NCBI GenBank assembly: GCA_003478935.1
Contig: QUFP01000021.1
Span: forward strand, 1-64,000
From: Firmicutes bacterium AF25-13AC
Lineage (GTDB): Bacteria > Bacillota > Clostridia > Lachnospirales > Lachnospiraceae
Reading direction: 5' to 3'
DNA: 64,000 nucleotides
Shown here: piece by piece, positions 52,622 through 61,448 of the stretch
Layout of the letters: each line of letters begins with the position of its first letter
Position numbering within the stretch: the first letter of the stretch is position 1
The notes under the pieces: generated by a model
Seen by the model: only the letters and a program-made list of their open reading frames with translations
The model's database searches: none
What the model was told of the DNA's origin: nothing
Program-made: the position numbers and the translations under genes

Positions 52622-53023
52622 TCAAAGCATCAACCTGATTTTCTCTATCAATGCTTTATCCGCTGGAAGCCAATCCACACTATCAAGAGATTCCTTCGTC
52701 ATCCACCTTGCCGCTTCATGTTCTTTTAACTCAAGTTTGCCGCTAACGATTTCACACCAAAAGCAATCCATCGACAAATGGAAATTCGCATAATCGTATT
52801 CAATCGTGTCAATGCGTTCTTTCACTGATATCTCAGTATCGAGTTCTTCCTGTATTTCTCTTTTTAATGCTGCCTCGGGTGTTTCCCCGGTTTCTATCTT
52901 TCCACCAGGGAATTCCCATCCATCTTTCCATTCACCGTAACCGCGCTGCGTGGCAAATATCTTTCCATTCTGGCGAATGACGGCTGCTACTACTCGTATT
53001 GTCTTCATACTTTTTATTTTCAT
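52622..53023 (-). CDS. mutT: NUDIX hydrolase, MutT type (8-oxo-dGTP diphosphatase)
   Basis: The 133-aa NUDIX protein has the signature GGKIETGETPEAALKREIQEEL, with the catalytic REIQEE, at about residues 33-54, and an N-terminal VVAAVIRQNGKIFATQRGYGEWKDGWEFPGG typical of MutT (parts quoted). It would remove oxidised dGTP from the pool. The start at 53023 has AAGGAA 10 bp upstream; three other in-frame ATGs are near. It lies directly upstream of tag. Confidence 0.83.
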   Translation of the reverse strand: MKIKSMKTIRVVAAVIRQNGKIFATQRGYGEWKDGWEFPGGKIETGETPEAALKREIQEELDTEISVKERIDTIEYDYANFHLSMDCFWCEIVSGKLELKEHEAARWMTKESLDSVDWLPADKALIEKIRLML

Positions 53024-53236
53024 GTTTTTGCATTTCCTTTTTAAAAACATATTTTTCATTTTTATTTATAGTCTTACCGCTGTACTACAAATCATTCAGC
53101 TATGCGTACTCGTCGTACCTGTACAGCTGAACTCTCTCTAGTTATTCACAAACTCATAAATCACTGTGAGCACAGAAAAAATTTTTCATGTTACTAACTG
53201 CTTAAGATTATCTTCTCATCCGCGTTAGTTCTTCAC

Positions 53237-54570
53237 TCATCCTTCATACGTATCCTCTATGTATGTTTTTACACTATTCCATAACTCGCCTAAGAACCAA
53301 TGGGTATAAAGTCCTTCAACCTTATCAACAACGTGTTTGAACAGATCATCCAACATAATGTTGGAAGTCTCCAGACTCTTTTGGAAGCTCATGTGGAACA
53401 AACGGTAATAGGTATCCATCTGATAGTAGCTTTCCGTATATTCTTTCCAGATGCCTTTTGCTTCTGCGGTATGAAATCCAGCAGAATGTTCCTTAAAGAA
53501 ACTTTGCATATTTGCCACTTGCAAAATACCGTCATAGAAATTTTCAAACGGCTCATACCATGCACAAGTTCTTCGCTTTTCAACGGTTGAAGTAATCGTA
53601 TCCACATCAATGATATGGTCGCTTATCTCTGTCATCAGTTTTGTCAGAATCACTTCGTTGATACATGGGAAGCATTCCGTTCCCACCAAATCATCCACAG
53701 TCAGCTTTTCAAATCGCTGATGCAGACGGGCTTCATCCTCAACATAACGTGCTACATCATACAATTGCTGCTTGTCTTCACTGTGAAGCCATTCAGAAAT
53801 AAAATCGTAGCAATATGCCTGGTGTGGCATGGAAATAAATCCATCCAGTCCGGCAAGATATTCCTGCCGCATCGTGCAGGTAGCAGTGGTCAGCAGCAAA
53901 TGGATTGCCAGCCGTCCAAGATCTGGTTCTTCCTCTGCAAATCCGCAGCCCTGTCGAACTTTCTCCCAAAATGCACCGTCTGCATGATATTTTACAAAAT
54001 CTTGATAAATAATATTATTCTTTAAATCCAGTCCGGCACGGAATACACTGCGTAAAATTTGGCTCAGCTGTGGTTTTTTTAATCCACAGATTGCCGCCAT
54101 GACAGTTATATTCAATTGATCGGGTGTTGCTGGATCTTTGCTTTGTGTGCTTATTTCAAACGCCGATCTTTCGCATTGAAATAAGCACGGTAATTCTTGA
54201 CCTGCTTTCGCATGGCCGGATTTGATGGAAGTCCAATCTCATCCATCCAGATGGAAATCAGGTCTGCCCTAAACTCCTCACTATAAAGCTCCACATCCAG
54301 AAGCCAGTTGTCATCCGGGCGATTATAGCTACAAGTACTGTAAATCAAATAGTTTGTGGTCAAGTCGTCTACCGAAAGCAGTTTCTTCACGGAAAACGAA
54401 TTGTTTCTGGTCAATGCAATCACTTTTGCGTTTTCCAGAACTACTTCGTCCAGCTTGTCCTCAAATTCTTTATCTTCATCGTACCAAAAGATGATACGAC
54501 GCTTATAAAATTCCGGCAGTGGTGCTGCAAAACGCCGGTTCAAATCTTGTACTACTTTATCGGTGTCCAT
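53237..54570 (-). pseudogene. BREX PglZ N-terminal fragment, frameshifted and truncated
   Basis: The first part (139 codons, RRIIFWYDEDKEFEDKLDE, then LLSVDDLTTNYLIY and LLDVELYSEEFRADL) and the second (from about 54150, reading STQSKDPATPDQLNITVMAAICG onward) together give the N-terminal ~440 residues of a type A BREX PglZ. The frame is lost near 54159: GCGTTTGAAA needs one more T. It ends at ...WNSVKTYIEDTYEG and a TGA, about half the normal 850 aa, so the alkaline-phosphatase-like domain is missing. An ATG overlaps this TGA but gives only 10 codons. No other BREX gene is near, so this is a relic. Confidence 0.75.
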
Positions 54571-54938
54571 GCGTAGTTGTTTTCCTTCTCTTGTGTTATC
54601 AAGAACTTTTTTATTGACAAATATGTTTTACATTTTATAATTAGATGCAGGTTTATAGTGCATCGCGGTGTTTGTTTACAGATGCTTCGGTGCCTGTATC
54701 CTAGCCATATGAGGCTCCGTGATGGTGTCTGCTTGCAGGTGCTTGAATTACGGGGTCTCTTTATTTATGGCTTAGATTTTATATATCAATTATCCTCTTA
54801 TTTTTTTCAGATACATTGACTTTTTTCTCTTCATCACATATTATAATGACATAACTCATCTAACATGTTTAGAAGGAGCATCCAGTTTTCGCATAGCGAT
54901 TACCGGTTTTTGTTTTATCTCGATCCTTTTTCCATTCT
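54571..54938. other. 368-bp gene-free stretch with promoter and imperfect repeats
   Basis: A consensus plus-strand promoter lies at 54614-54641. It is followed by two imperfect repeats of about 21 bp (GGTGTTTGTTTACAGATGCTT at 54671 onward and GGTGTCTGCTTGCAGGTGCTT about 52 bp later, four differences). No convincing gene is present; it might give a short RNA. This is a weak inference. Confidence 0.4.
54614..54641 (+). promoter_or_regulatory. Orphan plus-strand promoter
   Basis: TTGACA (54614-54619) and TATAAT (54636-54641) are perfect hexamers spaced by 16 bp. No recognisable plus-strand gene follows. Confidence 0.55.
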
Positions 54939-56369
54939 TTACTTCAATTTTGGAAAATTTTCTGCTAATAGCAAATAAAAGACCGCTGGATAAATACCTT
55001 CTCTTAATGCAATTCTACTGACAGCTCTAAATTGCTTGTAAAATCCTTCTTCATTCTTAGGTGCTATCTGTATCTCTTTTAAATTCATAGCTTCCTGACA
55101 TAACGGCACTGCGATAAAATCAGGAATTGAATTTGCCTCTTTTATAAGCTCATCTTCTGTAATTGGATCAAAGGATACCTCATTTAAAATTTTGAAAAAC
55201 CTCTTTGCCCTTTCAGAATTTGGATACTTTCTTCCACAATTATATTTGGGCATGTCTGCATCCAGTGATTTCCACAGTTTCTTTATATCAGCAAACTCAT
55301 ATGGCTTAGTTAAAGGCAATGCTTTGGGTGGTTCACCATAACAATAGAAAATAACTTTATCGACACTACTTTTTTCGATACATTCAAAGATATGACTATC
55401 ATTTTGCGGAGAAAGACCTATAATATATAACTCACCAGAAAGCTGCTCCAACTCACTAAAATGATAATCTGTAGCTATCTTCAGTTCTGGATGCTCAATA
55501 TAGGTATCAATAATTTTAGCAGCTTTACTTGATCGACTTTCTATTGATAATCTTTCTAACTGAAATACCTCAATATCATTATCATGTAATTGTTTTAATC
55601 GCTGTAGGATCTTAATGCACTCTAAATTTTTCTGTGCCGCTTCGTATTTATGCTGACCACTAAAATTAAGCAATGCATTGCAATAACATTGTGGATATTC
55701 TGGATTTGCTACTATTTGTCCTGTTTGCATATGGTAAAATCCTGAAACAAATTCTGTGTTTTCCGAATCAGCAAGAACGGCATAATCTCCATGCAAATGA
55801 TATACAGTTCTATTAGTCAATCGCTCTATATTATCATCATAATTCAATGTGAATATCGAATCAAATGCCTTGAAAAAACGCTTGACTGGCTTTTTCATTT
55901 TTTGATAAACCTCTTGAAGGCGCCCTTCATTATATATAGCATCAAGAATCATCCATTCTAATCCTCGCTTCGCTGCCACCCATCTATCTGTAAAATCCGA
56001 ATCTTTTAAAAGATTTAATCGCAACAGTAAAAACCAATCTTCTAAAGGAATATCATAGTAATGTTCAAACTTACTACGATATGCATTTTGTTTTTTAAAT
56101 TCTGCAATAGCTTCCTTCACTTCACATTCATCCGTACCAATTTCATCATATTTTCCATCAAGTACAGCATTAGCAGTAGGAAGAAGTCCATAAAAAAGCT
56201 GTTTTATTTCTTTTCCTGATAACGTACCTTCAAACAAATTATCATATTTATCGCACTGTGCATTAAATACAATTCTTGATAAAATAAATCGGTTTGAATA
56301 AGCTTTTCCTCCGAATTGAATATTTATTCCGTTTCCCAAAAGAACTGATTTCTTTTTCATTTGCTCCAT
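54939..56369 (-). CDS. SIR2-like (AbiH-type) defence protein
   Basis: The 476-aa protein starts with VLLGNGINIQFGG, a nucleotide-binding loop of SIR2/AbiH-type proteins. Further landmarks are IFTLNYDDNIERLT at about residue 175, YHLHGDYAVL nearby, and LYIIGLSPQNDSHIFE near 320. This order (GNG, FTLNYD, HGD, GLSPxND) is seen in SIR2-like NAD-consuming effectors of phage defence. The start has AGGGAGG about 10 bp upstream. It begins 20 bp after the stop of the TOPRIM-like gene, so it belongs to the same transcript as the ATPase and TOPRIM-like genes. NADase activity is inferred, not shown. Confidence 0.7.
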   Translation of the reverse strand: MEQMKKKSVLLGNGINIQFGGKAYSNRFILSRIVFNAQCDKYDNLFEGTLSGKEIKQLFYGLLPTANAVLDGKYDEIGTDECEVKEAIAEFKKQNAYRSKFEHYYDIPLEDWFLLLRLNLLKDSDFTDRWVAAKRGLEWMILDAIYNEGRLQEVYQKMKKPVKRFFKAFDSIFTLNYDDNIERLTNRTVYHLHGDYAVLADSENTEFVSGFYHMQTGQIVANPEYPQCYCNALLNFSGQHKYEAAQKNLECIKILQRLKQLHDNDIEVFQLERLSIESRSSKAAKIIDTYIEHPELKIATDYHFSELEQLSGELYIIGLSPQNDSHIFECIEKSSVDKVIFYCYGEPPKALPLTKPYEFADIKKLWKSLDADMPKYNCGRKYPNSERAKRFFKILNEVSFDPITEDELIKEANSIPDFIAVPLCQEAMNLKEIQIAPKNEEGFYKQFRAVSRIALREGIYPAVFYLLLAENFPKLK

Positions 56370-56389
56370 ATAATTATTTTCCTCCCTAT

Positions 56390-57031
56390 TTACTCTATAC
56401 GATTGTTAATTTTCTCAATCCACTCAATGTCAACACGCTCAAACAGCTTTATGAATTTTCCAAAATTGCTACTTCCAGTCATAAAATCCTGCGATTCCAA
56501 ACTTTCCACTCGTCGAGACATTTCCACATAATTCTCTTTAGTAACATGTTTCATAATCTCTCCAATTTGGTCTGCCCTTCCTTTGTAATTCTCCACATCA
56601 GTATATTTCTTTATTAATGGAGCATTTACCGGTTTCGCAGGTGATTTCAGATTTTCATCTGTCTAGTGTTTCGATATAATCTGCATTGTACAGGGATTAC
56701 CAAATATAATCACTTCTTTTGCAGCATTATCTACGCCATGAAATTCGTTAATTTTTCGTTTGATATCTTCGTACTGCTCATGCGGTTTCTTTTCCGTATC
56801 ACAAAATACAAGCACAAGTTCATCTGCTCCATTTTGATATCTGTCTTGATACCTAGCTGGAATATTTCCATTACCACCAGCATTAACTAACGAAATATCA
56901 TACTGTTCATTCCAGACTTTCAAATCTTTCAAGCGTTTAAGATACTGATATTCCTCATTGCCTTCGCATATAATACAGATTTTATGCTTATCAAAAAACT
57001 TAGGCATTTTATTCAGCATCGGCACCATCAC
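56390..57031 (-). pseudogene. TOPRIM/RloB-like protein with in-frame amber codon
   Basis: Read through, it gives 213 codons in one frame. The N-terminal part has KICIICEGNEEYQYLKRL (Glu of a TOPRIM) and LVFCDTEKKPHEQYED (Asp pair), then EVIIFGNPCTMQIISKH. There a TAG (56665-56663) interrupts. The same frame continues as TDENLKSPAKPVNAPLIKKY and ends ...WIEKINNRIE. TGG to TAG explains the change. The domain resembles the RloB/TOPRIM nuclease partners of AAA ATPases in abortive-infection systems. It overlaps the ATPase gene by 23 bp. Ochre or opal frameshifts are not present; amber readthrough is possible but unsupported. Confidence 0.7.
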
Positions 57032-58292
57032 TATCCCCCTTCACATCACCTTTGATACTCAACAACGAATTGATTAGTTCTGGATCTGGCAATGCGCCAA
57101 GGGCTCCCCTCCTATATTTTTCCATAACGTCTGTCGTATCTCTCACACCCTTCTGTGCTGTGAAATCGGCAAGTGAGTACACATATACTCCTTCTTCATC
57201 TTTATGAACAAACCAAATCTGTTCCTTTCGAAACATTCTCTTGCAATCCATAAGATTGATATCATGGACAGTAAATATCATCTGCGCGCCTGTATTCAGT
57301 TCATTGTTAAACATCGCCACAATTGCCCTAGTCAGTTTGAAATGAATACTGCTATCTAGCTCATCCACAACGAGAATTCTGCCTTGTTCAAGTGCTTCGA
57401 TCACATAACTAGCAATAGCAGCAATTTTTTTTGTTCCTGTGGAATCAAACATCATACTTGGCACATGGACTCCTTTATACGTTGAAACAAGGCGAATCTG
57501 ATCCATAATATTTTCTGGAATATCTAGTACCTTTTCGTCTGGCTTTTCGTCACCTTCCCCTTTTTTGAGCTGCATCTTATCAATGTCCACATACTCGAAG
57601 TTATCCATATACAAGTCTGCATTTTTGATAAAATCGACAACCTTCTGCTGTAATTGATCCTTATTCTTCATAAGTTCAATCGTATGCCTCATAGGTATAT
57701 TATTCATATTGATGATATCAATTTTCTCTGCAAACCTGACAAGAATTTTCTTCATCTCGTTCATATACTCAAACTTGCTTGTATCGATCAAATAGCATAG
57801 CAAATTATTTTTTGATATAACTGGGATCATAGCCTGTACAGTCTCGTCAAGGCATTCATAGATTTCACTAGCCGAATCCTTTTTCAGCCAACAAACCTCT
57901 TTTTCGTTGCCGTATTGATCTTTCAGTATCTCAGAAAAGGATTCATATATATATTCTTCTTTTTCTGCATCATACTTAAAATCATAAGAAAATTTTCTTC
58001 CAAATGATAAAAATGTAACGCCTAACTCACAGATAGGACTGGCAGCAAATATATTAGGCATCACACCATTTTTCTTATTTAAAAGTACATTCTTAATCAC
58101 CTTAATGCACTTAATCAAGCAAGTTTTTCCGGCATTATTTGGGCCGTATATTCCTACTGTTTTCAGCACATTAAAATTATTCTCTTTATAAACATTTGCT
58201 CCAAATTTTTTATTTCTCATGTCCGCTTTCATTGAAAATGTAATGGCATTCTCAAATGCATAGCAGTTTTTCGCTCTCACCTCTACAATCAT
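57009..58292 (-). CDS. AAA family ATPase (RloA/AbiL-like)
   Basis: The 427-aa ATPase has Walker A YGPNNAGKTC near residue 54 and Walker B RILVVDELDSSIHFKL with the D-loop after it; the H-loop region is IFTVHDINLMD. The mid-region (about residues 75-250) is a charged insertion typical of AAA_21/AAA_15 defence ATPases. Its C-terminus overlaps the TOPRIM-like gene by 23 bp, the normal ATPase-plus-TOPRIM pairing of RloA/RloB or AbiL-type systems. With the following SIR2-like gene it forms a three-gene unit. Confidence 0.83.
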   Translation of the reverse strand: MIVEVRAKNCYAFENAITFSMKADMRNKKFGANVYKENNFNVLKTVGIYGPNNAGKTCLIKCIKVIKNVLLNKKNGVMPNIFAASPICELGVTFLSFGRKFSYDFKYDAEKEEYIYESFSEILKDQYGNEKEVCWLKKDSASEIYECLDETVQAMIPVISKNNLLCYLIDTSKFEYMNEMKKILVRFAEKIDIINMNNIPMRHTIELMKNKDQLQQKVVDFIKNADLYMDNFEYVDIDKMQLKKGEGDEKPDEKVLDIPENIMDQIRLVSTYKGVHVPSMMFDSTGTKKIAAIASYVIEALEQGRILVVDELDSSIHFKLTRAIVAMFNNELNTGAQMIFTVHDINLMDCKRMFRKEQIWFVHKDEEGVYVYSLADFTAQKGVRDTTDVMEKYRRGALGALPDPELINSLLSIKGDVKGDSDGADAE

Positions 58293-58414
58293 GTCTCATT
58301 CCTCCAAAACATTGGTCTTATCTTCCTTCTGATATTAGTATATCATTATAATATTTTTTATGCAATTATTTTTCACAAAAAATATTATAATTCAGTTGGC
58401 GGTTTCGCCTTTAC

Positions 58415-58465
58415 AAAAAAATCCCCTTTGAGTAAATTTAGGTTGTTGACCACCTCTACTCAAAG
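58415..58465 (-). terminator. Terminator of the DUF3791 gene
   Basis: CTTTGAGTA (58426-58434) pairs with TACTCAAAG (58457-58465), with an extra inner stem, followed on the minus strand by GGGGATTTTTTT. It lies about 22 bp after the DUF3791 stop. Confidence 0.8.
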
Positions 58466-58486
58466 AGAAAATTTATTAGCAAGACA

Positions 58487-58705
58487 TTATTCCATATTCT
58501 GATTATATTCCTGTTCCAGTTCATCCACCAAATATGCGTCGCTCATGCAGTGCATATCTGATACACCGTCCCGTATCAACTGATAGACTTCAGAATGGTA
58601 GAAAAAATCCAATGCTGCATCCAGTGAAAGTCCTTGTTGTTTTGCAAAACACTCGATGACACGGCTATATTTTTTCTGAAGTAAAATCGGATTTGCTGTC
58701 ATCAT
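58487..58705 (-). CDS. DUF3791 domain protein
   Basis: The 72-aa protein has the DUF3791 pattern: residues near the start NPILLQKKYSRVIECFAKQQGLSLDAALDFFYHSEVYQLIRDGV (edges only), then MHCMSDAYLVDELEQEY. DUF3791 genes are often found next to DUF3990 genes as presumed toxin-antitoxin partners, but no DUF3990 gene is present. The start is the ATG at 58705, with AAAGGAGG 6 bp upstream; upstream triplets are not a better start. It is a single-gene unit with its own terminator. Confidence 0.75.
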   Translation of the reverse strand: MMTANPILLQKKYSRVIECFAKQQGLSLDAALDFFYHSEVYQLIRDGVSDMHCMSDAYLVDELEQEYNQNME

Positions 58706-58784
58706 ACGCAACCTCCTTTCCTGAAATTTCAGTGTTACCCACTGTTGATGTGAGAAGCTTTGAAATACCAGATTTTAACATCAA

Positions 58785-59345
58785 TCAAATTTTCGCAACG
58801 ATATACTCTTCAAATGTTTTTCCAAGTAACCGCATAATCTCAAGTTCATCAGCTGCGTCATATAGGGCGTTATGTACTTCCGTATATCTACAATTACCAG
58901 ACAGCAACTGCATCATAGGTTCCACGCCATAATTACGCTTCATTTTTCCTGTTTTACAGCATTCTATACTGGCAGGAATCTTATCGTTATACTGCCTATA
59001 TGCAGCAATTTTCATAATGTCAAACCATCTATAGGACGCTAATTCGTTCAGCAAATTCTTATCAAAAGCGCCATTATAAGCAAATAAATCTTTTACGCCA
59101 TATTTTTCAAAAGCTTCTTTAAATTTTTCCATAGCTATCTTACGTGTAAATAAAAGATCTTTAGGTGCTCGTCCTTTTACCGGAAGTACCATAGAAAACA
59201 TACCGCCAATCTTATACTCTGGATCAAATATAAAATATAGATCATCAACTTTTTTGAATGTATCCTTCTCCGCTATCACAACGCCTATGGACATTACTTC
59301 ATTGTTCCAGTTTGTCTCAGTATCAATTACAGCAAAATAATCCAT
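58785..59345 (-). CDS. DEDDh 3'-5' exonuclease (DnaQ-like)
   Basis: The 186-aa protein is a short exonuclease of the DnaQ/epsilon fold. ExoI DTETNW near residue 8 has the first two acids, ExoII AYNGAFDKNLLNEL near 90, and ExoIII HNALYDAADELEIM gives the His and last Asp, making it DEDDh. It could act in DNA or RNA processing. GAAAGGAT is upstream of the start. It lies upstream of DUF3791 by 80 bp on the same strand; the two are probably independent. Confidence 0.82.
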   Translation of the reverse strand: MDYFAVIDTETNWNNEVMSIGVVIAEKDTFKKVDDLYFIFDPEYKIGGMFSMVLPVKGRAPKDLLFTRKIAMEKFKEAFEKYGVKDLFAYNGAFDKNLLNELASYRWFDIMKIAAYRQYNDKIPASIECCKTGKMKRNYGVEPMMQLLSGNCRYTEVHNALYDAADELEIMRLLGKTFEEYIVAKI

Positions 59346-59411
59346 TTAATCATCCTTTCTTAACCGTTTTAGAAAGTTCAATAATTGCCATGTGGAATTC
59401 AATACTGTTAT

Positions 59412-59939
59412 TCAACACAGATTACTGCCCAGTTCTTTCAATTCAGCAATAGCATCTGTGTTATTACTCAAATCCGCTCTATCACTTGCGGAGTATGATT
59501 TCATAAACAGCATATTCCAAGACAGATAATCTGCCATGCACTGGAACTGCTTATTGATCAGCTCATATTGGATGCTGCCGACCTGAGCAGCTCCGACAAC
59601 AATGACACCGACCTTCTTGTTTTTTAGATGGAGTCCTTTGCAATAACATTTATCAATAATGAGCTTCAGCTGTGCTGACATCCCCCACCAATAAACAGGT
59701 GTGGCAAAGACAATCACATCCGCTACAACGATTTTATCTATTGTCGGATTCGTATCGTCCTGATCAACACAGCCCTTGCTGCATTGACAGACTCCGCAAC
59801 CTTTGCACGGAGCAACGTTCAGCTTCTCCGGTGCGATGATTTCAATTTCATTTTTTTCTGCAACACCTTCAGCAAATGCCTGGATCGCTGTTAATGTGTT
59901 TCCTTTTCTCGCACTTCCGTTTACGATTACTATTTTCAT
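59412..59939 (-). CDS. Flavodoxin family / NADPH-dependent FMN reductase
   Basis: The 175-aa flavoprotein has the FMN phosphate loop VNGSARKGNT (residues 5-14) and a Cys cluster CKGCGVCQCSKGC near residue 45, then ATPVYWWGMSAQLKLIIDK, the usual flavin ring-binding segment. It would be an NAD(P)H-dependent quinone or iron-sulfur-flavin reductase. GGGGGATATACATG gives the ribosome site. It is between the exonuclease and yjdF genes without operon evidence. Confidence 0.83.
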   Translation of the reverse strand: MKIVIVNGSARKGNTLTAIQAFAEGVAEKNEIEIIAPEKLNVAPCKGCGVCQCSKGCVDQDDTNPTIDKIVVADVIVFATPVYWWGMSAQLKLIIDKCYCKGLHLKNKKVGVIVVGAAQVGSIQYELINKQFQCMADYLSWNMLFMKSYSASDRADLSNNTDAIAELKELGSNLC

Positions 59940-60006
59940 GTATATCCCCCAACTTCCGATTTTCTTAATTCTACAAACTGGAATTTGAGCAAAAACCCAA
60001 GGGATT

Positions 60007-60423
60007 TTAATGCCCCTTATGCTTTTCTCTTTTCTTTTGCTGTTTTAACTCAAACATTCGCTGTTCTTCTGCCTCTTTCTTCTTGCGGCTTCTCTCTTTA
60101 CGCTCCTGTTTATTCTGTTCCTGTTGTAATTTCAATGCCTGTTGCGATTTTGTGCCGATGCCTATTTCTATTGTCTGCTTTCTTGTCTCTCGCTGCATCC
60201 GTTTCGGATTTCTTTTTATATCCTTTACAATAGTTTCAACAGCCGGACTGAATTTCAAACTGAAATAGTATTTTTGAATATATTCCTGCACTTCGTAATC
60301 TTTTGGTTCTGCACCAAATGTTACCTTTGCCACAGATAATTTACCATCTTCAATACGCTCAAATACACCTACCCAAAATGGTTCTTCAAAATACACCGTC
60401 AGTTTTCCACTTACTTTGTTCAT
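60007..60423 (-). CDS. yjdF: YjdF family protein (DUF2992)
   Basis: The 138-aa protein has the YjdF N-terminus (VSGKLTVYFEEPFWVGVFERIEDGKLSVAKVTFGAEPKD, edges only) and a highly basic, Lys/Arg/Gln-rich C-terminal tail (about residues 70-138). Function is unknown, but yjdF genes are commonly controlled by the yjdF RNA, which binds azaaromatic compounds, and are thought to take part in resistance to them. AGGAGGG precedes the start. Its leader (60440-60572) shows the matching RNA features. Confidence 0.85.
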   Translation of the reverse strand: MNKVSGKLTVYFEEPFWVGVFERIEDGKLSVAKVTFGAEPKDYEVQEYIQKYYFSLKFSPAVETIVKDIKRNPKRMQRETRKQTIEIGIGTKSQQALKLQQEQNKQERKERSRKKKEAEEQRMFELKQQKKREKHKGH

Positions 60424-60439
60424 AAAATTCCCTCCTAAA

Positions 60440-60572
60440 ACTTATTGAACAAAGAACGGACAACCCGGAGGGGCAGGTTACTTACCCTATTATAAATAGG
60501 ACGGCCGGGCTACCTACCGGCTCTAGTACATCAAAGATGCACGTTGCGTTTTTATCTTTGCGTTTATAATCA
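60440..60572 (-). ncRNA. yjdF motif riboswitch (azaaromatic-binding)
   Basis: On the minus strand the leader contains two near-copies of AACGCAA (GCAAAGATAAAAACGCAACG) then the conserved TACTAGAGCCGG and a GCCGGTAGGTAGCCCGGC hairpin, followed by GGGTAAGTAACCTGCCCC and the yjdF ribosome site. These elements in this order are those of the yjdF RNA class. It directly precedes yjdF. Confidence 0.78.
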
Positions 60573-60613
60573 AGCCATATGGCACGATTAGCTTAATTCG
60601 TTAAATTTTTGAT

Positions 60614-61024
60614 TTATCCCGTATAAGCATCTTCTGCAGTGTTCTTGAAATTCTGCTTCTCCAGCCACTGCCTTTCCTCTTCGCTTTCAGGGATGTCAAT
60701 TCTTTCTATTTTGAATATGACAGGTCTTGTCCCATCATTACAGCAGGTGATCATCATACGCTCATCATTTGTCCAGCCGTGCATGATGGAGCCGCCCTGC
60801 AAAGCAGTATAGACATATCGACTCACTGCGTCCCATGCCTCACCGCAAAACTTGCCGTTCATCAGATGATAGAAATCGTCCTGCTGCGGCGTTCTCCTTA
60901 GCAAAAATGTATCGCCTGCCTTGAAGCAGGGACACGGTCCCGACTTTGGATCAGCCAGATATTTTTCCTGCAGTTCCGGGAATACCTTTGTTTCCAGAAC
61001 TGTTATTCTACATTCATGCTGCAT
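60614..61024 (-). CDS. TIGR04076 family protein
   Basis: The 136-aa protein fits TIGR04076: an N-terminal CRITVLETKVF, GPCPCFKAGDTF, GKFCGEAWDAVSRYVYTALQGG, and a late ITCCNDGTRPVIFKIERID. Family members are small, Cys-containing and of unknown function. GGGAGGAG precedes the start. The gene begins a few bases after the end of the XRE-type gene and may have been co-transcribed with it; yjdF follows downstream on the same strand with its own riboswitch. Confidence 0.78.
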   Translation of the reverse strand: MQHECRITVLETKVFPELQEKYLADPKSGPCPCFKAGDTFLLRRTPQQDDFYHLMNGKFCGEAWDAVSRYVYTALQGGSIMHGWTNDERMMITCCNDGTRPVIFKIERIDIPESEEERQWLEKQNFKNTAEDAYTG

Positions 61025-61028
61025 ATTA

Positions 61029-61186
61029 TTACTCCTCCCGTTTTACATAGGTAAGCTGAATATCATAGCCGAGAGCTCGAGCATCTGAACAAAGGTTTTG
61101 TTTACAATGGAATCTTTCTTTTTAATAAGTCGATTCACATACTGCCCCGTTGTGCCGACCGTTTCTCCAAGCTTTGCCTGTGTCAT
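61029..61186 (-). pseudogene. Small XRE-type helix-turn-helix gene with one frameshift
   Basis: The reading MTQAKLGETVGTTGQYVNRLIKK begins a helix-turn-helix, followed by NKTFVQMLE. A second frame then gives ALGYDIQLTYVKREE and TAA. CTCGAGCTC is seen near 61076 where CTCGAGGCTC would keep one frame, so one base is missing. A complete protein would be about 53-70 aa, a normal length for such mini-regulators. The first ATG has AGAGGA 5 bp upstream; earlier codons are open as well, so the true start could lie upstream. Confidence 0.6.
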
Positions 61187-61448
61187 ATCTTCCTCTATGC
61201 ACTTTACCTTTACATCGACTTCAAAGTTGTTTTTAATCGAATAATTGAACTAAAGTTATACTAATAATGTCATTTATTATAACACTGTTTGAAATTTATT
61301 TCTACCGAATTTTCCCCAAACGCATAAAAAGACACCCGACTTTCTATTCTGCCCCTAATACTTTGAACAATGCATCCTCCACACTTTGATATGGAATCAA
61401 ATGCTCGACTCCAGATCAAGCGCTTCACTAGCTCAATAAGTTTGTTTT
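61187..61448. other. Gap with a decayed protein tail
   Basis: No intact gene. On the minus strand, at about 61344-61415, one frame reads IPYQSVEDALFKVLGAE then stop. This looks like the C-terminal end of a protein I do not recognise, frameshifted in front. The rest, from 61250 to 61340, is AT-rich with no clear signal. Confidence 0.35.

Noticed and set aside
53208..53240. Short frame MSEELTRMRR overlapping the PglZ stop as start of a next BREX gene
   Set aside because: Only 10 codons before a stop and no family match; too little to support a gene.
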